Positions 1 through 9,993 of a DNA stretch of 58,273 nt are shown here, piece by piece. The translations under genes and the position numbers were made by a program. Position 1 is the stretch's first letter, and each line of letters opens with the position of its first letter. Origin of the DNA: Xanthomonas cucurbitae (lineage in GTDB: Bacteria; Pseudomonadota; Gammaproteobacteria; Xanthomonadales; Xanthomonadaceae); assembly GCF_002939885.1 (NCBI RefSeq), contig NZ_MDED01000013.1, forward strand, positions 49,653 to 107,925. Reading direction: 5' to 3'. The notes below the pieces were generated by a model. The model was not told where the DNA came from, ran no database searches, and saw only the letters and a program-made list of their open reading frames with translations.

Positions 1-43
1 TCGTCGCGCTCGGGCGCGCTCCTACCAATTCCTGCGGCGCCGA
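1..43. repeat. Partial REP-like palindrome
   Basis: The first 43 bases contain GGGCGCGCTCCTAC, which matches the outer arm of the palindromes in the 4884-5242 array. The other arm lies outside the window, so this is probably half of a REP-like hairpin just beyond the suhB stop codon. Confidence 0.45.
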
Positions 44-877
44 TCAGAACTTGACGTCGAATTCGCGGGCATAGCCCGTATTGACGATCACCTTCTGCAG
101 CGCATCGCTGATCTTGATGTTGCCGGCCACGATCTGCTGGGTTTCCGGGCCCATGTTGTCCATGCGCGGCGGGGTGGCGCCCTTGTAGTCGCAGACGCGG
201 CCGCCGGCCTCGCGCACCAGCAGCACACCGGCCGCGATGTCCCAGGCTTTGACGCCGGCTTCGAAGTAGGCATCGGCACGGCCGCAGGCCACGTAGGCCA
301 GGTCCAATGCCGCCGAGCCGGTACGGCGGACGTCTTCGGCCTGCACCAGCAGCGCGTCCACGCACTTGAGCTGGGCGCTGGCGCGCGCGCGTTCGCGCGG
401 CGGGAAGCCGGTATGGACCATCGCGCCTTCCAGGTCCTTGCGCTCGGCAATGCGGATGCGGCGGTCGTTGAGTACCGCGCCGGCGCCACGGCTGGCGGTG
501 AACAGCTCGTTGCGCAGCGGGTCGAAGATCACCGCATCGGTGGGTTCGCCGTTTTCCACCAGCGCGATCGACACGCAGTAGTGCGGGAAGCCACGCAGAT
601 AGTTGCTGGTACCGTCGAGCGGGTCGATGACCCAGGTGTAGCGGCCACTCTTGCCGCCCTGCACGCCGCCTTCTTCGCCGAATACCGCGTATTCGGGATA
701 GCCGCGCTTGAGTTCCTTGATGATGACCTTTTCGGCATCGGCATCGACTTCGCTGGCGTAGTCCATGCGGCCCTTCTGCACCACGTTGAGTGCATCGAGC
801 TTGTTGATACCACGCAACAGCACATTGCCGGCGAGGCGGGCGGCTTTGACCATGACGGTGACGGCGGGTTTCTGCAT
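44..877 (-). CDS. suhB: Inositol-1-monophosphatase (SuhB)
   Basis: Hydrolyses myo-inositol monophosphate to inositol and phosphate in the cytosol; the E. coli homologue also joins rRNA antitermination complexes. The protein has 277 residues, the usual family length. Metal-binding motifs are intact: GEE at about residues 67-69, DPLDGT at 85-90 (Asp85 and Asp88), and WDIAAG with Asp213 near the C-terminus. It is transcribed divergently from trmJ across about 115 bp. The family assignment is firm; the antitermination role is known for E. coli and only inferred here. Confidence 0.95.
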   Translation of the reverse strand: MQKPAVTVMVKAARLAGNVLLRGINKLDALNVVQKGRMDYASEVDADAEKVIIKELKRGYPEYAVFGEEGGVQGGKSGRYTWVIDPLDGTSNYLRGFPHYCVSIALVENGEPTDAVIFDPLRNELFTASRGAGAVLNDRRIRIAERKDLEGAMVHTGFPPRERARASAQLKCVDALLVQAEDVRRTGSAALDLAYVACGRADAYFEAGVKAWDIAAGVLLVREAGGRVCDYKGATPPRMDNMGPETQQIVAGNIKISDALQKVIVNTGYAREFDVKF

Positions 878-993
878 GGCTAAAGCTCCCGTGAAGGCAG
901 AAAGGACAATGACGAAGGTAAAAGAGCACTCCGGCGCGAAAGCCGGCCGCGCAGTTTACCATCTACGGCCGAATCGCTCCCCAATCACTGTTC

Positions 994-1758
994 ATGTCTG
1001 TCACCCAGCGCATCCGTTTCGTCCTTGTCGGTACCCAGCATCCAGGCAACATCGGCGCCGCCGCACGGGCGATGAAGACCATGGGCATCTCGCGGCTGGT
1101 GCTGGTGGCGCCGGAGCGTGCGCTCGACGAGGACGCCTACCGGCGCTCGGCCGGCGCCGAAGACGTCCTGGGCGATGCGCCGGTGTTCGACACCCTGGGT
1201 GAGGCGGTGGCCGATTGCACGCTGGTGATCGGCTGCACGGCGCGGGCGCGCCGGGTGGCACTGGAAGAACTGCTGCCGGACCAGGGCGCGCAGCGCGCGC
1301 TGGCCAAGGCCAGCGAGCCGGCCGAGGTGGCGTTCGTGTTCGGTCGCGAGCGTACCGGCCTGACCAACGACGAGCTGCAGCTCTGTCACGCGGCGGTACA
1401 CATTCCCTCCGACCCGCAATTCAGCTCGCTCAACCTGGCGGCGGCGGTGCAGGTGCTGGCCTACGAAGTACGGCGGGCGCAGCTGGCGGCAGGCGCGGTC
1501 GAGCCGGCGCCGGAGGCTGCCACCGCGCCGCGCGAAGGGCCGGCCAGTCATGCGCAGTTGGAGGGCATGTTCGGCCAGTTGGGCGAAACGCTGGACGAGA
1601 TCGATTTCCACAAGGGCCGCGCCCCGGAATCGGCGATGCGCAAGCTGCGCCGGCTGCTGCTGCGTGCGCAGATGACCGAGCAGGAGGTGCGGCTGATCCG
1701 CGGCATCCTGTCCGATGCGCAGCGCATGGCCATGCTGGCCAGGCAGGCCGGAAATTGA
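994..1758 (+). CDS. trmJ: tRNA (cytidine/uridine-2'-O-)-methyltransferase TrmJ
   Basis: SPOUT-class enzyme that uses SAM to 2'-O-methylate position 32 of certain tRNAs. The protein has 254 residues. The SpoU-family motifs are all present: VGTQHPGNIGAAARAM near residues 12-27, FGRERTGLTN at 116-125 and SLNLAAAVQ at 145-153, which together form the trefoil-knot SAM site. A C-terminal helical extension completes the expected TrmJ length. The ATG at 994 is the first in-frame start ahead of the conserved N-terminus. It diverges from suhB. Confidence 0.95.
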   Translation: MSVTQRIRFVLVGTQHPGNIGAAARAMKTMGISRLVLVAPERALDEDAYRRSAGAEDVLGDAPVFDTLGEAVADCTLVIGCTARARRVALEELLPDQGAQRALAKASEPAEVAFVFGRERTGLTNDELQLCHAAVHIPSDPQFSSLNLAAAVQVLAYEVRRAQLAAGAVEPAPEAATAPREGPASHAQLEGMFGQLGETLDEIDFHKGRAPESAMRKLRRLLLRAQMTEQEVRLIRGILSDAQRMAMLARQAGN

Positions 1759-1818
1759 CGGCTGTCACAGCTGGAGAGATTCGGCTAGGCTGTGCGCGGC
1801 TCTAGGGGAGTGTCCGTC

Positions 1819-2739
1819 TTGCGCGGTCTACGATGCTGTCTGATTACCTGCTGGCTGCTTGCCGGGATGGGCTTGGCGATGACGGCGGCGGCGGCGCCGT
1901 CATCGGTCCTGGTGCTGGGGCGGATCAGCGACGATCCGGCCACGCAATACCATCAGCTCAAGCCACTGCTCGATTACGTGGTGCCGCGCATGCGCGAGGT
2001 GGGTATCCGCCGTGGCGAGATCCTGATGGCGCCCGATGCGCGGCAGATGGCCAGCTATCTACGTCGCGGCCGGGTCGATTGGGCCAGCGAGACCGCTGGT
2101 GCGGCGATGCTGCTGGAGCAGTACGGCAGTGCACACCCCCTGCTGATGACCGAGCGCGACGGCGTGCGCGAGTTCCACTCGGTGTTCTTCGTGCGCCGCG
2201 ATAGTCCGATCCGTTCGCTGGCGCAGTTGCGCGGGCACAGCCTGGCGCTGCAGACCGCCAGTTCCACCAGCGGCTACCTGCTGCCGATGCTGGAGTTGGT
2301 CCGCAATCACATGGCCTGCGACGTGCTGCTGTCGCCGTATGACGTCCAGGCCCCGGGTTCGGTGGGGTACCTGCTGGTCGGCTCGAAACTGAACGTCGCC
2401 GCGTTGGTGCACCGGCGGCTGATCGACGTGGGCGCACTCAGTGACCTGGATTGGAACGACGAGCGTCATCTGCCGCCGGTCTTCAAGCGGGATTTCCGCA
2501 TCGTTCACCGCACTGCGCCGGTGCCGCGCGCGGTGGAAATGGTGCGTACCGGGCTGGATCCGGCGGTGGAGCGCCGCTTGCGTGCGGTGTTGCTGCAGGC
2601 GGCCTCCGATCCGAAGGCCGGCCCGGCATTGAAGCGGTTCTTCGACACCACCGCCTTCCATCCATTGGATGAGTCCAGCCGCAGACGCCTGGACGAGCTG
2701 AGTGCCGGGCTGCGGCGCGTGCGGGATCGAGTGGAATGA
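1819..2739 (+). CDS. PhnD-like phosphate/phosphonate periplasmic binding protein
   Basis: Type-2 periplasmic binding protein of the PhnD/phosphonate family, with a typical lobe containing the YHQLKPLLDYV stretch and a SSTSGYLLP ligand-loop motif. The first 25 residues form a signal peptide (basic start, hydrophobic core, Ala-rich exit), so the mature protein is periplasmic. I prefer the TTG at 1819 because AGGGGAG sits about 8 bp upstream; GTG starts at 1792 or 1810 are possible. Its stop overlaps the next start (ATGA), so it is translationally coupled to a GGDEF/EAL protein. No phosphonate permease or ATPase is nearby, which favours a sensory role (inference). Confidence 0.8.
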   Translation: MRGLRCCLITCWLLAGMGLAMTAAAAPSSVLVLGRISDDPATQYHQLKPLLDYVVPRMREVGIRRGEILMAPDARQMASYLRRGRVDWASETAGAAMLLEQYGSAHPLLMTERDGVREFHSVFFVRRDSPIRSLAQLRGHSLALQTASSTSGYLLPMLELVRNHMACDVLLSPYDVQAPGSVGYLLVGSKLNVAALVHRRLIDVGALSDLDWNDERHLPPVFKRDFRIVHRTAPVPRAVEMVRTGLDPAVERRLRAVLLQAASDPKAGPALKRFFDTTAFHPLDESSRRRLDELSAGLRRVRDRVE

Positions 2740-4853
2740 CGCGGGTGCGCTTCGGGCTGCAGGCTCGCTTCCTGTTGGTGATGGCGCTGACCCTGCTGTT
2801 GGTCGGTGCGATCCTGGCCTCGCTATTGCAGCGGCAGAGTGCCATGCAGCGCGAAGTGCGTGGCTTGAGCGCGCAGATCCTGCATGAGCTGTTCGACCGC
2901 AGCCTGCGTACCCGTGGCGAAAGCCTGGCCACCGAACTGGCATCGGGCCTGGCCAATCCGCTGTATTACGCCGACCTGCCCGCCGTGGGAGCGCTGGTGC
3001 GCAATGTCTCGCGGCAGCAGGTGGTGAGCTACGTGCTGGTGTTCGACACGCGTGGTCGCCTGGTGCATGACGGCATGCCCAACCTGCACCGCTATGGCCA
3101 ACGCATGGACGACCCGCTGGCGGCCAGGGCGGTGGCGGCGCAGGCGCTGCTGCTGCAGTCTTCGCCGGAGGTGCTGGATGTGACGGTGCCGATCATGATT
3201 GGCGACCAGCGCATTGGTGGCGTGCGCGTGGGCTTGTCGCGCGAGCGCGTGCGCAAGATGGAGTCCAACGCCAACCTGACCCTGGTCGAGAACCTCAATG
3301 CGATCGGCAAGCGTGATCTGGGCTGGCTGCTGGTATTGCTGGCCGCGCTGGTCGGGCTAGGCGTGCTGCTGGTCATCTACGTGCAGCGTACGCTGGTGGC
3401 GCCAGTGCGCCTGCTGGCCGCGGCCGCGCGGCAGATCGAGCGTGGCGACTATGCCGTGCAGTTGCCGCCGCACCCGCGCAATGACGAGATCGGCGAACTG
3501 ATCTCCGCGTTCGGACGCATGAGCGAGAGTATTGCCCGCCACGACCGCGAGGTGCGCCACATGGCCTACACCGACGCGTTGACCGGGCTGACCAACCGGC
3601 TGGGATTCCGCGAGGGCCTGGATCATCTGCTCGACACCGCGCGCACTACCGGCAACAAGTTGGCGCTGCTGTTCGCCGATATCGATGATTTCAAGCGCGT
3701 CAACGACACCCTCGGCCACGAGGCCGGCGACGAGGCCTTGCTGCAATTTGCCAGCCGCATCGGCCGCGCGGTGTCTGCGTTCGGGGGCGACGATGCGATC
3801 CTGGCGCGTTTTGGCGGCGACGAGTTCGTGATTCTGTTGCAGAGCGGCGATGTCGGCTTTCTGGCCGCGCAATTGGCCGATCGCCTGGTGCACGAACTGA
3901 GCCGGCCGTTGAACGTGCAGGGGCGCGAAGTGTTTCTGGGCACCTCGATCGGCATCACCCTGTTCCCCGACGACGCCAACGACGCCACTGCGTTGCTGAA
4001 GAACGGCGACATCGCGATGTACCAGGCCAAGGTGGCCGGCAAGAACTGCCATCGTGTCTACAGCCGCGCTGCCGACCATGCGGTGGAGCGTCGCGTGCAC
4101 ATGGAACACGAGCTGCGCGGCGCCTGGGAGCGCGACGAGCTGCGGCTGGTATACCAGCCGATCTACCGCACCTGCGACCGCTTGCTGGTGGGGGTGGAGG
4201 TGCTGTTGCGCTGGCAGCATCCGGCGCTGGGTACGATTGCGCCATCCACCTTCATCGACATCGCCGAGCAGAGCGGGCTGATCGAGGTGATTGGCCCCAA
4301 GGTGCTGCGGGCGGCCTGTCTGGAAGCGGCGCAGTGGCCGGTGGTGGGCGAGGAGCTGTTCATTTCGGTCAACGTGTCGCCGCGCCAGTTACGCAGCGGC
4401 GCCTTGATCGACACCGTGGCCGAATGTCTGGCCGAATCCGGGTTGCCGGCGGCGCGCCTGCATCTGGAGCTGACCGAGACGGCGGTGATTGGCGATGAAA
4501 TGATGGCCGCCAGCCTGCTCGACCAACTGCACCGCACCGGCGTGAAGGTATGGCTGGACGACTTCGGCACCGGCTTCTCGGGCCTGAGCCATCTGCGTCA
4601 GGTGCCGGTGGACGGCGTCAAGATCGACAAGAGCTTCATTGCCGATCTGCAGCGCGACCCCGACGACCTGGCGCTGACCACCGCCATCATCAACATGGCC
4701 CATTCGCTGGGCATCACGGTGGTGGCCGAGGGCATCGAGCAGGAGGCGCAGTTCAACCTGCTGCGCGAGCGCGGCTGCGACCTGGGGCAGGGCTATTGGT
4801 TCAGCCGGCCAATGACGCCGGCCGACCTGGTCAAGCTGATCGCGGCCGGCTGA
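2736..4853 (+). CDS. Membrane HAMP-GGDEF-EAL cyclic-di-GMP signalling protein
   Basis: The 705-residue protein has a first membrane helix (residues 12-31), a periplasmic sensor region to about 195, a second helix (197-216), a HAMP linker, then GGDEF (motif intact at 360-364) and EAL domains. The EAL signature reads EVL (488-490), a tolerated variant. NVSPRQL, the DDFGTG loop (Asp608-Asp609) and Lys629 are present, so both synthesis and hydrolysis of c-di-GMP look possible. No RxxD inhibitory site precedes GGDEF. The start overlaps the stop of the upstream PhnD-like gene, which suggests that protein feeds this sensor (inference). Confidence 0.93.
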   Translation: MTRVRFGLQARFLLVMALTLLLVGAILASLLQRQSAMQREVRGLSAQILHELFDRSLRTRGESLATELASGLANPLYYADLPAVGALVRNVSRQQVVSYVLVFDTRGRLVHDGMPNLHRYGQRMDDPLAARAVAAQALLLQSSPEVLDVTVPIMIGDQRIGGVRVGLSRERVRKMESNANLTLVENLNAIGKRDLGWLLVLLAALVGLGVLLVIYVQRTLVAPVRLLAAAARQIERGDYAVQLPPHPRNDEIGELISAFGRMSESIARHDREVRHMAYTDALTGLTNRLGFREGLDHLLDTARTTGNKLALLFADIDDFKRVNDTLGHEAGDEALLQFASRIGRAVSAFGGDDAILARFGGDEFVILLQSGDVGFLAAQLADRLVHELSRPLNVQGREVFLGTSIGITLFPDDANDATALLKNGDIAMYQAKVAGKNCHRVYSRAADHAVERRVHMEHELRGAWERDELRLVYQPIYRTCDRLLVGVEVLLRWQHPALGTIAPSTFIDIAEQSGLIEVIGPKVLRAACLEAAQWPVVGEELFISVNVSPRQLRSGALIDTVAECLAESGLPAARLHLELTETAVIGDEMMAASLLDQLHRTGVKVWLDDFGTGFSGLSHLRQVPVDGVKIDKSFIADLQRDPDDLALTTAIINMAHSLGITVVAEGIEQEAQFNLLRERGCDLGQGYWFSRPMTPADLVKLIAAG

Positions 4854-4883
4854 GCAGCGGCTTAGGCTGCTGCAGCGCTACAC

Positions 4884-5268
4884 GTAGGAGCGCCCCCGGG
4901 CGCGATGGGGCTTTCCCGGTAAGGCTCCTTCGCGCCCAGGTGCGCTCCTACGGTGGAATGCGATGGAATTGGGTCGTTATAACCGCTGTTTGCTATATCG
5001 CCAGGAAGTCCAACAGCAGGCAGTGCCTTGTAGGAGCGCCGCAGGGCGCGATGAGGCTTTCCCGGTAATGCTCCATCGCGCCCGGGTGCGCTCCTACGGT
5101 GGAATGCGATGGAATTGGGTCGTTATAACCGCTGTTTGCTATATCGCCAGGAAGTCCAACAGCAGGCAGTGCCTTGTAGGAGCGCCGCAGGGCGCGATGA
5201 GGCTTTCCCGGTAATGCTCCATCGCGCCCGGGTGCGCTCCTACGGTGGAATGCGTTGGAATTGGGTCG
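4884..5268. repeat. 146-bp tandem repeat with REP-like palindrome
   Basis: This array fills the gap between the GGDEF/EAL gene and epmB. Palindromes start at 4884, 5030 and 5176, an exact 146-bp period. Each has arms GTAGGAGCGC and GCGCTCCTAC plus inner arms GGCGCGATG and CATCGCGCC. A linker of about 80 bp follows each. The linker (for example 4961-5029) is a diverged copy of the sequence at the 3' end of epmB, around 5255-5300. Open frames across the array are repeat artefacts. No gene is visible in this 415-bp gap. Confidence 0.9.
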
Positions 5269-6297
5269 TTACAACGGTCGTTTGCCGGTGTCGCCGGGAA
5301 TCTCGCGCACCAGCCGGGGCACTAGGTAGCCGGACAGGCGTGTGGCCAGTTCCGCATGCAGGGCGCGGGCGCGGGCATCGTCCACTTCGAAATGCGCCAC
5401 GCCGGCCACGCGATCGAGCTGGTGCAGGTAATACGGCAGCACGCCGGCGGCGAAGCTGCGTTCGCTCAGCGCGGCCAGCGCTGCCACGCTGTCGTTGACG
5501 CCGCGCAGCAGCACGGCCTGGTTGAGCAGCTGCGCGCCAGCGCCACGCAGCGCCTGCATCGCCGTGTCCACCTCGGCATCGAATTCATTGGCATGGTTGG
5601 CATGGATCACGAACGCCACCGGCCATGGCAGGCCGCGCAGCCAGGCCAGCAGCGGTGCATCCACGCGCGCCGGCACCACCACCGGCAGGCGGCTGTGGAT
5701 ACGCAGCCGCTTGAGATGCGGGATGGCGGCCAGCGCGTCGGTGAGCTCGACCAGCTTGGGCGTGGCCAGCGACAGCGGGTCACCGCCGGAGAGCAGCACT
5801 TCGTCGATGCCGGGGTCGGCTGCGATCGCGGCCACGGCCTCGCGCCAGCCGTCGCGCGCGGCGGTTTCTTCGGCGTAGGGAAAGTGACGGCGGAAGCAGT
5901 AACGGCAGTGCACCGCGCAACTGCCGGTGGCGATCAGCAGGGCACGGCCGCGGTATTTCTGGATCACCCCGGATGCGGTCCTGGCCGCAGCATCGCCCAC
6001 CGCGTCCAGGCCGAAGCCGGGTACCGGCTGCATTTCCGCATCCAGCGGCAGCACCTGGCGCAGCAGGGGATCGTCGAGCTCGCCATGCCGCATCCGTGCC
6101 ACGAAGGCGTGCGGCACCCGCAGGGGGAACTGCGCGGCGGCCGCGTCGCTGATGCCGGCCGCCTGCACATCCAGCCCCAGCAGCGCCAGCAGCGCGCGCG
6201 GGTCGCGCACGGCATCGCGCCATTGCTGCTGCCACCGCGTTGGCGGCAGTGCGGTGGCGGGAGATGGCTGTAAGGCGAGGGGGGCTGCGGTTATCAT
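5269..6297 (-). CDS. epmB: EF-P beta-lysylation protein EpmB (lysine 2,3-aminomutase family)
   Basis: Radical-SAM enzyme that converts L-alpha-lysine to R-beta-lysine for modification of elongation factor P. The protein has 342 residues. The cluster motif CAVHCRYC places iron-sulfur ligands at Cys127, Cys131 and Cys134, followed by the glycine-rich SGGDPL segment of the aminomutase family. It is transcribed divergently from efp, its substrate gene, across 101 bp, which supports the assignment. The partner ligase epmA is not in the window. Its last codons overlap the degenerate end of the 146-bp repeat array. Confidence 0.93.
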   Translation of the reverse strand: MITAAPLALQPSPATALPPTRWQQQWRDAVRDPRALLALLGLDVQAAGISDAAAAQFPLRVPHAFVARMRHGELDDPLLRQVLPLDAEMQPVPGFGLDAVGDAAARTASGVIQKYRGRALLIATGSCAVHCRYCFRRHFPYAEETAARDGWREAVAAIAADPGIDEVLLSGGDPLSLATPKLVELTDALAAIPHLKRLRIHSRLPVVVPARVDAPLLAWLRGLPWPVAFVIHANHANEFDAEVDTAMQALRGAGAQLLNQAVLLRGVNDSVAALAALSERSFAAGVLPYYLHQLDRVAGVAHFEVDDARARALHAELATRLSGYLVPRLVREIPGDTGKRPL

Positions 6298-6317
6298 ATG
6301 CGGTCACAAAACCAATG

Positions 6318-6338
6318 CCCGCCGGTTGCGGCGGGCGC
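6318..6338 (+). promoter_or_regulatory. Hairpin in the efp leader
   Basis: GCCCGCCG and CGGCGGGC flank a GTTG loop within the epmB-efp divergent region. It is not followed by a T-run, so it is not an obvious terminator. It may affect the efp 5' UTR or be a transcription boundary; the function is unknown. Confidence 0.35.
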
Positions 6339-6398
6339 CCCATTCTAATCCGACCCGCCATCCCGTGGCGGGTCGTGGTCTATCGAGGAGCTGCACCC

Positions 6399-6965
6399 AT
6401 GGCCACTGTTGGCATGAACGACGTCAAGAACGGCATGAAGATCCTGGTCAACAACGAGCCGGCGGTCATCACCGAGACCGAATACGTCAAGCCGGGCAAG
6501 GGCCAGGCCTTCACCCGCATGAAGTACCGCTTCATCAAGTCCGGCCGCGTGGTGGAAATGACCATGAAGGCGACCGACGACGTGGAAGTGGCCGACGTGG
6601 TCGACACCGACATGCGCTACCTGTACAGCGATGGCGAGTACTGGCACTTCATGGACCCGGAATCCTTCGAGCAGGTGCAGGCCGACAAGGCCGGCATGGG
6701 CGGCGCCGAAAAGTGGCTCAAGGGCGAGGAAGACTGCATCGTGACGCTGTGGAACGGCGCGCCGATCTGGGTGCAGCCGCCGAACTTCGTCGAGCTGAAG
6801 ATCACCGAGACCGACCCGGGCGTGCGCGGCGATACCTCCGGCGGTGGCGGCAAGCCGGCCACATTGGAAACCGGCGCGGTGGTGCGCGTGCCGCTGTTCG
6901 TCAACCAGGAAGAAGTCATCAAGGTGGACACCCGCTCGGGCGAATACTCCGCGCGCGTCAAGTAA
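6399..6965 (+). CDS. efp: Elongation factor P
   Basis: Translation factor that relieves ribosome stalling at polyproline. The 188-residue protein has the KOW-like N-terminal domain and two OB domains. The loop PGKGQ carries Lys34, the residue that receives beta-lysine in the EpmAB pathway. The ATG at 6399 is preceded by GAGGAG about 9 bp upstream and gives the standard length, so I reject the upstream in-frame ATGs. It is divergent from epmB, consistent with the modification pathway. Confidence 0.97.
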   Translation: MATVGMNDVKNGMKILVNNEPAVITETEYVKPGKGQAFTRMKYRFIKSGRVVEMTMKATDDVEVADVVDTDMRYLYSDGEYWHFMDPESFEQVQADKAGMGGAEKWLKGEEDCIVTLWNGAPIWVQPPNFVELKITETDPGVRGDTSGGGGKPATLETGAVVRVPLFVNQEEVIKVDTRSGEYSARVK

Positions 6966-7100
6966 GATCGTGCGCACGGGACACCGGCGGGCGCGACGCG
7001 GTGTCAGGCTTCCGTTGCTGCTGGGCGGCGTGTTGTGGTCGCGTGTGCCGACGCCCCCGGCAGCTGGCCGTCCGGCACTTCACCTTCCATGGATTCGCTC

Positions 7101-8438
7101 ATGACCAATGCTTCCCCAGAACGCTGCGACCTGCTGATCGAAGCCGGCTACGTGGTGCCGATCGAGCCACACGCGGTGGTGCTCGAAGACCATGCGGTGG
7201 CGGTGCACCACGGCGTCATCGTGGCGATCCTGCCGACTGCACAAGCACGCGCGCGGTTTGCGCCGACCACGACAGTGTCGCGTCCGGACGCGGCGCTGAT
7301 GCCGGGGCTGGTCAATGCACATACGCACAACCCGATGACGTTGCTGCGCGGCGTGGCCGATGACCTGCCGTTGATGGTGTGGCTGCAGCAGCACATCTGG
7401 CCGGTGGAAGCGGCGGTGATCGGGCCGGAGTTCGTGGCCGACGGCACCACGCTGGCGATTGCCGAAATGCTGCGCGGCGGCACCACCTGCGTCAACGAGA
7501 ACTATTTCTTTGCCGATGTACAGGCCGCCGTGTACAAAAAACACGGCTTCCGCGCGCTGGTGGGTGCGGTCATCATCGATTTCCCCACGGCCTGGGCGTC
7601 CTCGGACGACGAGTATTTCGCACGGGCCGGCGAGCTGCACGATCAGTGGCGCGACGATCCGTTGATCGGTACCGCGTTTGCGCCGCATGCGCCGTATACG
7701 GTGAACGACGCCAACTTCGAACGCGTGCGCATGCTGGCCGACCAGCTGGATCTGCCGGTGCATCTGCACACCCATGAAACCGGGCAGGAAGTGGCCGACT
7801 CGGTCAAGCACTATGGCCAGCGTCCGCTGGCGCGGCTGGACCGCCTGGGCTTGGTCAACGACCGCCTGATCGCGGTGCACATGACCCAGCTCACCGATGC
7901 GGAAATCCATCTGTGCGCCGAGCGCGGCGTGAGCGTGGTGCATTGCCCCGAATCCAACCTCAAGCTGGCATCCGGGTTCTGCCCGGCCTGCGCGTTGCAA
8001 CGTGCAGGCGTGAACCTGGCCATCGGCACCGACGGCTGCGCCAGCAACAACGACCTGGACATGTTCAGCGAAAACCGCACCGCCGCCATCCTGGCCAAGG
8101 CCGTGGCCAACGATGCGACCGCGCTGGATGCGGCCACCACCTTGCGTGCGGCCACCCTGGGCGGCGCGCGTGCGCTGGGCTTCGGCGACAGGATCGGCTC
8201 GATCGAGGTCGGCAAGCAGGCCGACCTGGTCTGCGTGGATCTGTCGGCCTTGGAAACCCAACCCTTGCATCATGTGCTGTCGCAGCTGATCTACGCCGCC
8301 GGCCGTCACCAGGTCACCGATGTGTGGATCGCCGGCAAGCCCAAGCTGGTGCAGCGCGAGCTCATCGACATGGATACCGCGGCGCTGCTCGTCAACGCGC
8401 GCCAGTGGCGCGACCGTATCCGCACCGTCCGCGCCTGA
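7101..8438 (+). CDS. mtaD: 5-methylthioadenosine/S-adenosylhomocysteine deaminase (TRZ/ATZ family)
   Basis: Amidohydrolase predicted to deaminate S-adenosylhomocysteine, methylthioadenosine or a related nucleoside. Metal ligands are visible: HTH (His74, His76), HLHTHE in mid protein and the [10 protein letters not shown] motif with the catalytic Asp. About 445 residues. An ATG at 7089 is also possible, and neither start has a strong Shine-Dalgarno. It lies directly upstream of the SAM-dependent methyltransferase gene ubiG, a pairing that fits recycling of SAH. Exact substrate is not settled by sequence. Confidence 0.85.
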   Translation: MTNASPERCDLLIEAGYVVPIEPHAVVLEDHAVAVHHGVIVAILPTAQARARFAPTTTVSRPDAALMPGLVNAHTHNPMTLLRGVADDLPLMVWLQQHIWPVEAAVIGPEFVADGTTLAIAEMLRGGTTCVNENYFFADVQAAVYKKHGFRALVGAVIIDFPTAWASSDDEYFARAGELHDQWRDDPLIGTAFAPHAPYTVNDANFERVRMLADQLDLPVHLHTHETGQEVADSVKHYGQRPLARLDRLGLVNDRLIAVHMTQLTDAEIHLCAERGVSVVHCPESNLKLASGFCPACALQRAGVNLAIGTDGCASNNDLDMFSENRTAAILAKAVANDATALDAATTLRAATLGGARALGFGDRIGSIEVGKQADLVCVDLSALETQPLHHVLSQLIYAAGRHQVTDVWIAGKPKLVQRELIDMDTAALLVNARQWRDRIRTVRA

Positions 8439-8467
8439 GTGCGCGGCATCGACTCACGGAGTTCCGC

Positions 8468-9187
8468 ATGAATCCCGATACTTCCACCGCCCCCGGTAAC
8501 TTCCGTCAGGCCGAACTGGACAAGTTCGCCGCGTTGGCCAATCGCTGGTGGGACGCCGATGGCCCGCAGAAGCCGCTGCATGCGCTCAATCCGGTGCGCC
8601 TGCAGTACGTGTCCGCTCGCCAGGAGCTGGCCGGCGCGCGTGTGCTGGATGTCGGCTGCGGTGGCGGCCTGCTCAGCGAATCGATGGCCCGCCTGGGCGC
8701 GCAGGTGACCGCGATCGATCTGGCCCCGGAGCTGGTCAAGGTGGCTCGCCTGCACAGCCTGGAATCGGGCGTGCAGGTGGAGTATCGCGTGCAGTCGGTC
8801 GAAGACCTGGCGGCCGAACAGCCGGGCAGTTTCGATGCGGTGACCTGCATGGAGATGCTCGAACACGTGCCGGACCCCACGGCGATCATTCGTGCCTGCG
8901 CCAACCTGCTCAAGCCGGGCGGCAGGCTATTCCTGTCCACGCTCAATCGCACGCCGGCCGCATTTGCGCTGGCGGTGGTCGGTGCCGAGTACATTGCGCG
9001 CTTGCTGCCCAAGGGGACGCATCACTACAAGGACTTCATCAAGCCATCCGAGCTGGCGGCGTGGTTGCGTGCAGCCGAGCTGCAGCTGGAAGACGTCAGC
9101 GGCATGCTGTACGAGCCGTGGCGCAATCGTGCGCGGCTGTCTTCGCGGACCGAGGTCAATTACCTGGCGTCTGCGGTGAGGCCGTGA
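8468..9187 (+). CDS. ubiG: Ubiquinone biosynthesis O-methyltransferase UbiG
   Basis: Class I SAM-dependent methyltransferase for both O-methylation steps of ubiquinone synthesis. Motif [10 protein letters not shown], lies at residues 59-67, and EMLEHVPDP and [14 protein letters not shown] follow in the expected order. The protein has 239 residues. The ATG at 8468 matches the family N-terminus (Q-E-x-x-F-x-x-L-A-x-x-WWD). The gene order ubiG-mupP resembles Pseudomonas. GGGAATC heptamers begin 7 bp after its stop. Confidence 0.96.
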   Translation: MNPDTSTAPGNFRQAELDKFAALANRWWDADGPQKPLHALNPVRLQYVSARQELAGARVLDVGCGGGLLSESMARLGAQVTAIDLAPELVKVARLHSLESGVQVEYRVQSVEDLAAEQPGSFDAVTCMEMLEHVPDPTAIIRACANLLKPGGRLFLSTLNRTPAAFALAVVGAEYIARLLPKGTHHYKDFIKPSELAAWLRAAELQLEDVSGMLYEPWRNRARLSSRTEVNYLASAVRP

Positions 9188-9193
9188 CGGGCG

Positions 9194-9221
9194 GGGAATC
9201 GGGAATCGGGAATCGGGAATC
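9194..9221 (+). repeat. (GGGAATC)4 heptamer array
   Basis: Four perfect head-to-tail copies begin 7 bp after the ubiG stop. They end in the junction TCGCAACGGCG, which resembles the inner edge of the other arrays in this window. Confidence 0.9.
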
Positions 9222-9299
9222 GCAACGGCGGTCTACCGGGGTTTTGATGGATCCCGACGCTGGTCCGGTTGCAGGTCGCCTAGTGATGGCGGTGGTTTT

Positions 9300-9965
9300 G
9301 TGAGGTTTCCGCGGGCGGTGTTGTTTGATCTGGATGGCACCTTGCTGGACAGTGCGCCGGACATGCTGGCGACCGTCAACGCGATGCTGGCGGCGCGGGA
9401 GCGTGCGCCGGTGGCGTTGGAACAGCTGCGGCCGGTGGTGTCCAAGGGCGCGCGCGCGATGCTGGGCGTGGCCTTCGCCGAGCTGGATGAGCCGGCGCGC
9501 AACGCGCTGGTGCCGGAATTCCTGAGCCGCTACGAAGCCCTGATCGGCACGCAGTCGCAGCTGTTCGACGGTGTCGAAGACCTGCTGGCGCAACTGGAAA
9601 GCGCCGGTTGCGTCTGGGGCATCGTCACCAACAAACCCGAATACCTGGCCCGCTTGATCCTGCCGCAACTGGGCTGGCAGCAACGCTGCGCCGTGTTGAT
9701 CGGCGGCGATACGCTGGCCGAGCGCAAGCCGCACCCGTTGCCGCTGCTGACCGCAGCCCAGCACATCGGCATTGCGCCGGCGCAATGCGTCTATGTGGGC
9801 GACGACGAGCGCGACATTGTCGCTGCGCGTGCAGCGGGCATGCCGTCGGTTGCGGTGTTGTGGGGCTACCGCCTGCACGACGATGTACCGGCGCGCTGGC
9901 AGGCCGATGTGCTGGTCGATACGCCGCAGTTGCTGTGGAACCCGGCAGCGTGGCCGCAGACCTGA
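9300..9965 (+). CDS. mupP: N-acetylmuramic acid 6-phosphate phosphatase (MupP), HAD family
   Basis: HAD-superfamily phosphatase of 221 residues starting with GTG. Motif I DLDGT has nucleophile Asp10 and acid/base Asp12; VGDDERDI forms motif IV. By sequence alone it could be called phosphoglycolate phosphatase. Its place directly after ubiG matches the Pseudomonas gene order, where the gene is MupP of the peptidoglycan recycling route to UDP-MurNAc. The specific function is therefore inferred from context. Confidence 0.82.
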   Translation: MRFPRAVLFDLDGTLLDSAPDMLATVNAMLAARERAPVALEQLRPVVSKGARAMLGVAFAELDEPARNALVPEFLSRYEALIGTQSQLFDGVEDLLAQLESAGCVWGIVTNKPEYLARLILPQLGWQQRCAVLIGGDTLAERKPHPLPLLTAAQHIGIAPAQCVYVGDDERDIVAARAAGMPSVAVLWGYRLHDDVPARWQADVLVDTPQLLWNPAAWPQT

Positions 9966-9993
9966 TCCTTTTTTGTTTTTGTCCGGACCCGCC

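Noticed and set aside
4963..5498. Apparent proteins repeating the segment MELGRYNRCLLYRQE
   Set aside because: They come from translating the 146-bp repeat and its palindromes; there is no Shine-Dalgarno and no other support.
9194..9299. A second, facing heptamer arm between ubiG and mupP
   Set aside because: Only one arm is present; GGATCCCG near 9249 is a single weak match.
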